From Rhodobacteraceae bacterium UBA6141 (GTDB lineage Bacteria; Pseudomonadota; Alphaproteobacteria; Rhodobacterales; Rhodobacteraceae), in the NCBI GenBank assembly GCA_002423245.1, contig DIVD01000001.1, positions 1-51,233 of the forward strand: DNA of 51,233 bases. The letters run 5' to 3'. Within the stretch, counting starts at the first letter, position 1; every line of letters begins with the position of its first letter. Position numbers and translations under genes: made by a program. The notes below the pieces were generated by a model. That model searched no databases. It was not told the DNA's origin and worked only from the letters and a program-made list of their open reading frames with translations. Below, piece after piece: positions 18,554-25,490 of this stretch.

Positions 18554-19233
18554 CGCAGGCGCAGCACCAGCCGCTGCCAGCCGCCGGGGCTGACCACGAA
18601 GGACAGCACGAACCCGGTCGCAAAGCCCGCGACCTCGGCGACCCAACTCCACCCGCCCGCGCCGAACAGCAGCCCGAACACCAGCTGGAACGCCAGCAGG
18701 AAGCCGATCAGCGTGAACGCGCGGTAGCGGTTGGCGTGCACCGCCCCGAGCCGCGCCCAGAGGATATAGGAAAACGCCCCGATCAGCCCGTAAACCGCCG
18801 GGTAGCCGCCGAACAGCGGCTGCACGTCACGGGGCACGAGGCTGTAGGCCAGCGCCCCGAGGATCGCCGAGGCAAAGAACACCGCCAGCACCGCCCAGGC
18901 GCGGAACACCTCGGCCACCATCTTGCCAAGCGCCAGCAGGAACACCGACACGAACAGCGCATGGGTGAAATTGCCATGCACGAACGGATAGGTGACAAAG
19001 CGCATCATCTGCCCGGGCGGGAAGACCCGGTTCTCCAGCAACACCCGGAAGATGCCGGGCGCAAAGCTGAACCTCTGCAGCGCCTCCAGCCGCCAGCCCG
19101 CGGCATCGGGGCCGCCGACAAGGCCGGTTCCGCCCGCGCTCAGCACCACCTCCATCGCCACGATGGGCAGCAGCAGCAGCCAGATCACCGGCGGGATCGG
19201 GTTCAGCGGGGATTCGTCATGACCTGGGCGCAT
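18544..19233 (-). CDS. rhomboid-fold membrane protein, apparently non-catalytic
   Basis: A 229-residue protein with about six hydrophobic helices and a rhomboid layout. The loop-helix segment FVTYPFVHGNFTHALFVSV (79-97) keeps the HxxxxH-type structural motif. The serine-protease positions, however, are missing: the usual GxSG motif reads GGYPAVYG (142-149), with Tyr144 in place of Ser. The second catalytic residue, usually AH.GG, reads AEVAG (199-203), with Glu200 in place of His. It is therefore a likely rhomboid pseudoprotease. A longer start at 19272 is possible, but GGAG lies properly in front of the ATG at 19233. Neighbours are murJ and trpS, the conserved place for this gene in related bacteria. 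Confidence 0.82.
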   Translation of the reverse strand: MRPGHDESPLNPIPPVIWLLLLPIVAMEVVLSAGGTGLVGGPDAAGWRLEALQRFSFAPGIFRVLLENRVFPPGQMMRFVTYPFVHGNFTHALFVSVFLLALGKMVAEVFRAWAVLAVFFASAILGALAYSLVPRDVQPLFGGYPAVYGLIGAFSYILWARLGAVHANRYRAFTLIGFLLAFQLVFGLLFGAGGWSWVAEVAGFATGFVLSFVVSPGGWQRLVLRLRQR

Positions 19234-19322
19234 TGCCGTCTCCGTTTCCAGTGCCCCGCATTGACGGGCCATGCCCCCAGCGATAAGCGAGCCCTGCAGG
19301 AATATCCAGACAGAGAGGCGCC

Positions 19323-20351
19323 ATGACGGCCACCGCTTTCACGCCCCGCATCTTTTCGGGCATCCAGCCCTCGGGCGGGCTGACGCTGGGCAACTACCTT
19401 GGCGCCCTGAAACGCTTTGTCGAAAAGCAGGACGAGGGCATCGAGACGATCTATTGCCTGGTGGACCTGCACGCGATCACCGTCTGGCAGGAGCCCGAGA
19501 AGCTGCGCCAGCAGACGCGCGAGGCAGCGGCGGCCTTCATGGCTGCGGGGATCGACCCGGCACGCTCGATCCTGTTCAACCAGAGCCAGGTCAGCGCCCA
19601 TGCCGAACTTGGCTGGGTGCTGAACTGCGTGGCGCGGCTTGGCTGGATGAACCGGATGACCCAGTTCAAGGACAAGGCCGGCAGGAATGCCGAGCAGGTG
19701 AGCCTCGGGCTTTACGCCTATCCCTCGCTGATGGCGGCGGACATCCTGCTCTATCACGCCACGCAGGTGCCGGTGGGCGAGGACCAGAAGCAGCATGTCG
19801 AGCTGACGCGCGACATCGCCGCGAAGTTCAACCACGACTACGGCGTCGAGTTCTTTCCCGCGCCCGAGCCGGTGATCGAGGGCGCGGCGACGCGGGTGAT
19901 GAGCCTGCGCGACGGCACGAGGAAGATGTCGAAATCCGATCCCTCGGATGCCAGCCGCATCAACCTGACCGACGACGCGGACACCATCGCGCAGAAGATC
20001 CGCAAGGCCAGGACCGACGCCGAGCCGCTGCCCGAGACGATGGAGGGGCTGAAGGACCGGCCCGAGGCGCGCAACCTCGTGAACATCTATGCCGCGCTGT
20101 CAGGCATGACCCCCGAGGCGGTGGTGGGGCAGTTCGCCGGCCAGGGCTTCGGCGCCTTCAAGCCGGCGCTGGCCGATCTGGCGGTGGCGAAGCTCTCGCC
20201 GATCAGCGCCGAGATGACGCGGCTGATGGCCGACCCCGCCGGGATCGACCGCATTCTGGGCGAGGGCGCGGAGCGGGCCGAGGCGATCGCCCGCCCGATC
20301 CTCGAGCGCACGCTGGATATTGTCGGCATGGTGCGGTCACGCCGCGGCTGA
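19323..20351 (+). CDS. trpS: tryptophanyl-tRNA synthetase
   Basis: A 342-residue class Ic aminoacyl-tRNA synthetase charging tRNA-Trp. The HIGH-type motif appears as PSGGLTLGNYLGA (residues about 17-29), the KMSKS loop as RKMSKSDPSD, and the intervening YPSLMAADILLYHATQVPVG is typical of bacterial TrpS. Length is normal. AGAGAGG lies just before the ATG. It is divergent from the rhomboid-like gene, with 89 bases between starts, and is followed after 8 bases by the unknown membrane protein, so those two may share a transcript. Confidence 0.97.
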   Translation: MTATAFTPRIFSGIQPSGGLTLGNYLGALKRFVEKQDEGIETIYCLVDLHAITVWQEPEKLRQQTREAAAAFMAAGIDPARSILFNQSQVSAHAELGWVLNCVARLGWMNRMTQFKDKAGRNAEQVSLGLYAYPSLMAADILLYHATQVPVGEDQKQHVELTRDIAAKFNHDYGVEFFPAPEPVIEGAATRVMSLRDGTRKMSKSDPSDASRINLTDDADTIAQKIRKARTDAEPLPETMEGLKDRPEARNLVNIYAALSGMTPEAVVGQFAGQGFGAFKPALADLAVAKLSPISAEMTRLMADPAGIDRILGEGAERAEAIARPILERTLDIVGMVRSRRG

Positions 20352-20359
20352 GCGCAGCC

Positions 20360-21634
20360 ATGCCGCCCGGCGGCGACGGCCCGCGCGCCGCCGACGGCGC
20401 GGGGCGGCAGTCCGCCGGCGCGGCGGGGCCGCAGTCCGCCGGCGCGGCGGGGCCGCAGTCCGCAGGCGCGGCGGGGCCGCAGTCCGCCGGCGCGGCGGTC
20501 CCGGCCCGCGCCCGCCCTGCGCCGCCCCCCCGCCGCCCGCGCCCGCTGGCCGCGCTTGGCAGCGGCTGCCGGCTTGCCGCGCGGCGGGTGCTGCTGCTGG
20601 TCCTGCTGGTGTCGCTGGCGCTGTCGGCGCGATCGCTGGCGACCATCGCCCGCAGCCCCGGCATCGCGCCCTTCGTGGACCGCGGCGTGGACGGCATCGA
20701 CGCGGCGATGGACCGCGCGCTGGCGCGGGAGGCAACGCCCGAGCGGATCGAGGCGCTGCTGCGCGAACGGCTGGCCGAGGCGGAGCGCAACTGGCTGGCG
20801 ATCCGCGCCATCGAGGGCGTCGCCGCCGAAAGGGCCATCGTGCTGCCGCCGGGCCTGACCGCCGATCTTGCCGCAGCCCGGGATGAGGACAGCGGTTTGC
20901 TGGCCTCTGCCGGCGGCTGCCTCGCCTGCGCCTATGATCCGGCCGAATGCACCCTCTCGGCGCAGCTCCTCTGCCAGGCACCGATGCTGGCCACGCCGCT
21001 GGGGGACATTGCGGGGCTCGCGAAGGAGGGGTTCGCCTACAGCACCGGCGGCGAGGTGGACGAGATCAACCTTGCCCTGTCGCTGGTCGGGCTGGGGGCG
21101 ACGGCGCTGGTGGTGGCGACGGGCGGATCATCGGTCACTGTGAAGCTGGGGGCGGGGCTGGCAAGGCTGGCGCGGCGGATGGGCCTTGTCTCGCCCGCGC
21201 TGGCCCGCATCGCCAGCGCTGCGCTGCGCGGCGGGGTGGACTGGGCGCGCCTGCCTTCGGTGCGCGGCGCGGATGATCTGGGCCGCGTGCTGCGCCCCGA
21301 GCGCTTCGCGCCGCTGGTCGCCATCACATCGGACCTTGGCCGCACCCGGCGCGCGATCGGCACGACCGGGGCGCTGCACCTCTTGCGCCATGTCGATGAT
21401 GCGGCCGATGCGCGGCGGATCGCGAACGCCGCCGAGGCGATGGGGCCGAAGACCGTGGGCCGGATGGAAGTGCTGGGCAAATCGCGCTTCCTGCGCGCGA
21501 CGGTGCGGATCTCCAACCTCGCCTTGCAGCTTTTCGCCGGGCTGATCGGGCTGCTGCTGTCGCTGGCCTCGCTGATCGGCTCGGGCCTGTCGTCGCTGGC
21601 GATGCGCGGCTTGCGGCGGGCCGCGCGGGGGTGA
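20360..21634 (+). CDS. hypothetical membrane protein with N-terminal octapeptide repeats
   Basis: A 424-residue protein of no recognised family. Residues 17-48 are four copies of QSAGAAGP (last copy QSAGAAVP), followed by a Pro/Arg-rich stretch. A transmembrane segment lies at about 77-95, and an acidic/basic helical part at 110-160. A four-Cys patch follows (Cys187, 190, 197, 205), which would be extracytoplasmic and probably disulfide-bonded if the first helix is an anchor. A second hydrophobic segment is at about 236-256 and a C-terminal one at about 395-415. It starts 8 bases after trpS. The long region after the repeats has normal codon composition for the window, so it should be a real gene; the exact start is less certain. 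Confidence 0.7.
   Translation: MPPGGDGPRAADGAGRQSAGAAGPQSAGAAGPQSAGAAGPQSAGAAVPARARPAPPPRRPRPLAALGSGCRLAARRVLLLVLLVSLALSARSLATIARSPGIAPFVDRGVDGIDAAMDRALAREATPERIEALLRERLAEAERNWLAIRAIEGVAAERAIVLPPGLTADLAAARDEDSGLLASAGGCLACAYDPAECTLSAQLLCQAPMLATPLGDIAGLAKEGFAYSTGGEVDEINLALSLVGLGATALVVATGGSSVTVKLGAGLARLARRMGLVSPALARIASAALRGGVDWARLPSVRGADDLGRVLRPERFAPLVAITSDLGRTRRAIGTTGALHLLRHVDDAADARRIANAAEAMGPKTVGRMEVLGKSRFLRATVRISNLALQLFAGLIGLLLSLASLIGSGLSSLAMRGLRRAARG
20408..20503 (+). repeat. four tandem 24-nt units inside the unknown membrane protein gene
   Basis: Four consecutive 24-base units start at 20408, 20432, 20456 and 20480. Units 1 and 2 are identical, unit 3 differs at one position, and unit 4 differs at its end. 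They encode QSAGAAGP four times. The period is divisible by three, so copy-number change would keep the frame. Confidence 0.9.
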
Positions 21635-21744
21635 GGGGTGGGCCGCGCGGGCCATGATGTCGCAGCCACGTCGCAAAACGGAATCAATCGCCGCCTAACC
21701 TGCCCCTGTTCCGAAGCCGAATCCCCCATCGGAATGCATTGCTC

Positions 21745-21808
21745 CCGGACCGGCAGGCAAGGCTTGTCCCCTGCCTGCGCACAGCCCCGGCGCTGCCTGC
21801 CGGTCCGG
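21745..21808. repeat. perfect 15-bp inverted repeat in intergenic region
   Basis: The 15 bases at 21745-21759 (starting CCGGACC) are the exact reverse complement of 21794-21808, with 34 bases between. The RNA could form a strong hairpin. There is no T-tract, so it is not a standard terminator. It lies in the 389-base gap 21635-22023 between the unknown membrane protein and the UspA gene, which otherwise holds the CATGGCC repeats and the upstream region of the UspA gene. No gene was recognised in that gap. Confidence 0.75.
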
Positions 21809-21841
21809 CGTTTCGCTGCCCCGCCCAAAGACCGGCACCGG

Positions 21842-21897
21842 CATGGCCCCCCGGCATGGCCCCCCCTGCATGGCCCCCCCTGCATGGCCCCCCTGCC
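21842..21897. repeat. four tandem CATGG-C6 units (period 13-14)
   Basis: Four imperfect copies of GCATGGCCCCCC plus one or two bases occur, with the ATG of each at 21843, 21856, 21870 and 21884. The unit resembles slippage-prone C-tracts. It lies 127 bases before the UspA start and 33 bases after the long inverted repeat. No ORF of conserved type runs through it. Confidence 0.8.
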
Positions 21898-22023
21898 CGG
21901 CGGGCCGCACCGGGGACGGATGCGCGAGCCTCGCGGGAACCCGGCACGTTCCGCCGGGGCGGCGTTCGCTGCCTCTTGCGCCGCACCGCCGGCATCGGCG
22001 ATGATCGGAGAGAGGGGACCATC

Positions 22024-22479
22024 ATGCGCAAATTTCTTGTCGTGCTCGACGAAACCCGCGAATGCCTGAACGCGATGCGCTTTGCCGCGATGCGGGCGGC
22101 GCATTCGGGCGGGGGCGTGATCATCCTCTCGGTGATCCCGCCCGAGGAATACCAGCACTGGATCGGGGTGGCCGAACTGATGCGCCAGGAAGCGCGCGAG
22201 CGCATCGAGGCGCATTTCGAGGTCTTCGCCAAATGGATGCGCGACCGGCAGGGCGTGGACCCGGAACTGATCATCCGCGAGGGCGAGCCCGCGACCGAGA
22301 TCCTGGCGGTGATCCGGGAAGACCCGCAGATCGGCATCCTCGTGCTGGGGGCGGGCAGCGACAAGTCGGGCCCGGGGCCGCTGGTCACGCAACTGACGCG
22401 CAGCGCCGGCAACCTGCCCTGCCCGATGACCATCGTGCCCGGCGACCTGTCGAAGGAACGGCTGGAGGCGATCACCTGA
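22024..22479 (+). CDS. universal stress protein (UspA family)
   Basis: A 151-residue single-domain UspA-fold protein. It begins MRKFLVVLDETRECLNAMRFA, and its last strand/loop region reads ILVLGAGSDKSGPGPLVTQL then CPMTIVPGDLS, the usual place of the nucleotide-binding GxxGxxxxxxxxxG(S/T) loop. The exact ATP-loop spacing is imperfect, so nucleotide binding is uncertain. GAGAGGGGACC precedes the ATG. It stands alone and converges on the kinase-like gene. In-frame codons upstream of 22024 run through the CATGG repeats and are not regarded as coding. Confidence 0.88.
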   Translation: MRKFLVVLDETRECLNAMRFAAMRAAHSGGGVIILSVIPPEEYQHWIGVAELMRQEARERIEAHFEVFAKWMRDRQGVDPELIIREGEPATEILAVIREDPQIGILVLGAGSDKSGPGPLVTQLTRSAGNLPCPMTIVPGDLSKERLEAIT

Positions 22480-22513
22480 AGGGGCCGGGCCGGAGGCGCG
22501 CCGAACAGCACCC

Positions 22514-23491
22514 TCAGAGCCCCGGCTGCCACGGCGCGCTGCCGTCCAGCACATGCCGCGCCATGCCGAGCGCGCGCGCCGCGTAGAGGCGCTGGCGCGG
22601 ATCGTCCGGCCCGGCGCGGCTGGCGATCCACCCGGCCGAGGCGCAGCAGCGCAGCATCACGAACAGCGCGAGCCGCCCCGGCACCAGCGGCCGGCGCGCG
22701 CGATAGCCCGCCACCAGCGCCGCCGCGAGGTCCGGCAGCGCCGGCTCCTCGAGGCTCTGCACCAGCGCGGTGGCAAGGTCGTAATGCCGGAAGCCGAAGC
22801 CCGCATCGTCGAAGTCGATCAGCGCCAGCCCGCCGGCATGGCGCAGCACGTTCTCGCGCAGCACATCGGCATGGATCGGCCCGTAATCCGCGCCCGCCGC
22901 CCGCAGATCGGCGAGCGCGGCCCGCGCCGCCGCCCGCGCCTGCCGCATCAGCGCGCGTTCATCCGCGGTGAAGGCCGGGCTCTCCCAGAACCGGCCCCAA
23001 AGCGGCGTCTCGCCCAGAAGCCCGTCCTCGTCCCAGCGGGGCCTCGTGAACCCCGCCGGCAGTGCCATCCGGTCCGCCGCATCGTGCAGCCGCGCCACCA
23101 GCCCGCCCAGATCGCGCATCAGCGCCGCCTGTTCCGCCGGCCCGCCCGGCAGCGGCGCCTCGGCCGAGCCGATCGCCGCCCCCTCCAGCCAGCCGACGCA
23201 GGACAGGCAGCGCCCGCCCGCCGCCTCTACCAGCGCGCCCGACAGCGAAGGCACCGGCGCGGGCACCGGCAGCCCCGCCGCCGCAAGCCCGCGCATCCAG
23301 TGAAGCTCGCTCCCGATCGCCCGCGCCGTCCGGTATCCGGGGCGGTGCAGCCGCAGGGCTGCCCGCGCGCCGCCCGCCAGCCGCAGTTCGAACACGATGT
23401 TCTCGCGGTTCTTCACCAGCCGGGGCGGCGCGCCGCCGCCCCACAGCGCCAGCGCCCGGTCCGCCAGCGCCAGCGCCTCGGCATCGGTCAT
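22514..23491 (-). CDS. phosphotransferase of the APH / homoserine kinase-like fold
   Basis: A 325-residue kinase-fold protein. The N-lobe is Ala/Gly-rich, with NIVFELRLAGGARAALRLHRPGYR split over 31-54. The catalytic loop IHADVLRENVL has His207, Asp209 and Asn214, and the metal site LIDFDDAGFG has Asp226/Asp228. This is the pattern of aminoglycoside-phosphotransferase-like enzymes, including ThrB2 homoserine kinases, choline kinases and stress-response kinases. The substrate is not evident, and there is no resistance context. It overlaps the upstream TolQ/MotA-type gene by four bases (ATGA), so the two are translationally coupled. Confidence 0.82.
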   Translation of the reverse strand: MTDAEALALADRALALWGGGAPPRLVKNRENIVFELRLAGGARAALRLHRPGYRTARAIGSELHWMRGLAAAGLPVPAPVPSLSGALVEAAGGRCLSCVGWLEGAAIGSAEAPLPGGPAEQAALMRDLGGLVARLHDAADRMALPAGFTRPRWDEDGLLGETPLWGRFWESPAFTADERALMRQARAAARAALADLRAAGADYGPIHADVLRENVLRHAGGLALIDFDDAGFGFRHYDLATALVQSLEEPALPDLAAALVAGYRARRPLVPGRLALFVMLRCCASAGWIASRAGPDDPRQRLYAARALGMARHVLDGSAPWQPGL

Positions 23492-24249
23492 TCCGCCGCC
23501 CCGCTGACCGGCACCGGGCCCTTGCGAGGCGGGTCAGCCGCGGCGGTGCTGGGGGGGGCGGAGGGGGCGCGGGCGCGGGAAGCAGCCGCGCGGGGGCCGC
23601 GCTGGAAGATCCGCGTCGCGGCATCCTCCATGTCATGGCGCAGCCGGTCCACGACGCTTTCGAACCACGCCAGCGCGATCTGCGCCGGGATCGCCACGGC
23701 CATGCCGGCGGCGGTGGTCAGCAGCGCCTCCCAGATGCCGCCCGCAAGGGTGGCGGGGTCGGCGCGGGCGCCCGCCTCCTGCAGCGCCTGGAAGGCGGCG
23801 ATCATGCCGATGACGGTGCCGAGCAGCCCCAGCAGCGGCCCGATGGTCGAGGCAAGCTCCAGCGCGCGCAGCCCGCTGCGGGCCTGCAGCAGCAGGCGGC
23901 GGGCGATGCGGCCGGTTTCGGCCCGGGCGGCGGCCTCGTCCAGCGAGGGGTCCATCGCCGCCTGCATCGCCCCGCGCACCAGCCGCGCCCGAAGCGAGCG
24001 GCGGCCCGCAAGCTCTGCCCCGGCCGCATCGAAGCGGCCCTCGGACCAGAGCGCAATGGCACGCTCCGAATGGCGCCCGCCCGACCATGCGCCATCGGCC
24101 AGCAGCCGCAGCACCTTCCACAGGATCAGCGCCACCGTCAGCACCGACAGCAGCGCAATGACCCACATCGCGCCGCCGCCCATGTCGATGAAGGCGATCA
24201 TCCGTGCCAGGGCATCGGCCGGCGGCTCGACGACTGCCGTTTCGTTCAT
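23488..24249 (-). CDS. MotA/TolQ/ExbB proton-channel family protein (orphan)
   Basis: A 253-residue inner-membrane protein with three helices at about 27-47, 133-155 and 175-197 and a cytoplasmic domain between the first two. The second helix reads STIGPLLGLLGTVIGMIAAF and the third EALLTTAAGMAVAIPAQIAL, the family signature of the TolQ/ExbB branch rather than the flagellar MotA branch. Such proteins use the proton gradient together with a TolR/ExbD or MotB partner. No partner gene is in the neighbourhood; the coupled gene encodes a kinase-fold protein instead. The start at 24249 has GAAAGG upstream, and 33 in-frame codons before it show no conserved character. Confidence 0.88.
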   Translation of the reverse strand: MNETAVVEPPADALARMIAFIDMGGGAMWVIALLSVLTVALILWKVLRLLADGAWSGGRHSERAIALWSEGRFDAAGAELAGRRSLRARLVRGAMQAAMDPSLDEAAARAETGRIARRLLLQARSGLRALELASTIGPLLGLLGTVIGMIAAFQALQEAGARADPATLAGGIWEALLTTAAGMAVAIPAQIALAWFESVVDRLRHDMEDAATRIFQRGPRAAASRARAPSAPPSTAAADPPRKGPVPVSGAAE

Positions 24250-24432
24250 GGCGCGGCCTTTCGGGTCAGGGCGTCTGGTTTCGGGTAATGGTTCCGGGGG
24301 CTTTGTCAAGAATTTGCCGCCCATCCCCGGGGCGCCGGGGCATGGCAACCGGGATGGCGGGCGGTTGACGCCAGCCTCCCCCGCGCGCTAACTCACGCTC
24401 GAGCCACACCCTCACATCTGCGGGGACTGCCG

Positions 24433-24537
24433 ATGCGAATGCACATCGCCCTGCCCGATGCCGGGGGCCGCGACCGGCGCCTGCCCGCCGATGACAGGGC
24501 GACGGCCCGTCCTGCGCCGGAGCCACGCAATGACTGA
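24433..24537 (+). CDS. possible 34-residue leader ORF overlapping deoC
   Basis: A short open frame, MRMHIALPDAGGRDRRLPAD and 14 further residues, begins after GGGGA and ends in a TGA that overlaps the deoC start (the deoC ATG lies at 24530). Its position would allow translational coupling to deoC. It matches no family I recognise, and short frames are common in DNA this GC-rich, so it is reported with low confidence. Confidence 0.25.
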   Translation: MRMHIALPDAGGRDRRLPADDRATARPAPEPRND

Positions 24538-25480
24538 CGCAGCCCGCAACCCCGGCACCGCCCTCTGCCCCGACTGGTTCGATGCCGTTGCGGTGAACAC
24601 CCCGGCGGCGGAACGGCGGGCGGCGAGCCTCACCGCGCGGCGGACCGTCAAGAAGGAGTGGCAGGCGGCCTGGCTGGTCAACGCGATCCGCTGCATGGAC
24701 CTGACCACGCTCTCGGGCGACGACACGCCTGCCCGCGTCCAGCGGCTTTGCGCCAAGGCCCGCCAGCCGCTGGCGCCGCATATCCTCGAAGGGCTGGGGC
24801 TGGAGGCGCTGACCACCGCCGCCATCTGCGTCTATCCGACGATGGTGGCCCCCGCCGTCAAGGCGCTGGAGGGGTCGGGCATCCCCGTCGCCTCGGTCGC
24901 GACCGGCTTTCCCGCCGGGCTGATGCCGCTGCCGCTGCGGCTGGCCGAGATCCGCCATGCGCTGGATCAGGGCGCGGCCGAGATCGACATCGTGATCAGC
25001 CGCGCGCATGTGCTGCGGGGCGACTGGCAGGCGCTTCACGACGAGACGGCGGCGATGCGCGAGGCGTGCGGCGCCGCGCACATGAAGGCGATCCTGGCGA
25101 CGGGCGAGTTGAAGACGCTGCGCAATGTCTACAAGGCCAGCATGGTCACGATGCAGGCGGGGGCGGATTTCATCAAGACCTCGACCGGCAAGGAGGCCGT
25201 GAACGCGACGCTGCCGGTCAGCCTGGTGATGGCGCGGGCGCTGCGCGACTATGGCGCGCGGACCGGGGCGAAGGTGGGCTTCAAGCCGGCGGGCGGGATG
25301 CGCACCGCCAGGGACGCCATCGCCTGGCAGATCCTGATGAAGGAAGAGCTTGGCAAGGACTGGCTGGCCCCCGACCTCTTCCGCCTTGGCGCCTCGTCGA
25401 TGCTGGCGGATATCGAGCGCCAGCTCGATCACCATGTCACCGGGCGCTATGCCGCCTCGCATCGCCACGCGCTGGCCTGA
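24530..25480 (+). CDS. deoC: deoxyribose-phosphate aldolase
   Basis: A 316-residue class I aldolase splitting 2-deoxyribose 5-phosphate into glyceraldehyde 3-phosphate and acetaldehyde in deoxynucleoside breakdown. The Schiff-base Lys is Lys216 in GADFIKTSTGKE; the second essential Lys is Lys252 in KVGFKPAGGM, and the MDLTTL segment supplies the early Asp. It is of the longer DeoC type, with about 50 extra N-terminal residues relative to E. coli. GGAG precedes the ATG. The aldehyde dehydrogenase 10 bases downstream would remove the acetaldehyde produced, so the pair forms a two-step catabolic operon. Confidence 0.95.
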   Translation: MTDAARNPGTALCPDWFDAVAVNTPAAERRAASLTARRTVKKEWQAAWLVNAIRCMDLTTLSGDDTPARVQRLCAKARQPLAPHILEGLGLEALTTAAICVYPTMVAPAVKALEGSGIPVASVATGFPAGLMPLPLRLAEIRHALDQGAAEIDIVISRAHVLRGDWQALHDETAAMREACGAAHMKAILATGELKTLRNVYKASMVTMQAGADFIKTSTGKEAVNATLPVSLVMARALRDYGARTGAKVGFKPAGGMRTARDAIAWQILMKEELGKDWLAPDLFRLGASSMLADIERQLDHHVTGRYAASHRHALA

Positions 25481-25490
25481 GGAGGCACCG

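Noticed and set aside
20408..20503. CRISPR-like direct repeats
   Set aside because: The units are directly adjacent without spacers and encode a protein repeat; no cas genes are nearby.
21745..21808. Intrinsic terminator for the upstream membrane-protein gene
   Set aside because: The stem is strong but the loop is 34 bases and no T-tract follows.
23488..24249. Flagellar stator MotA
   Set aside because: Helix signatures match the TolQ/ExbB branch, and no motB or flagellar gene is in the window.
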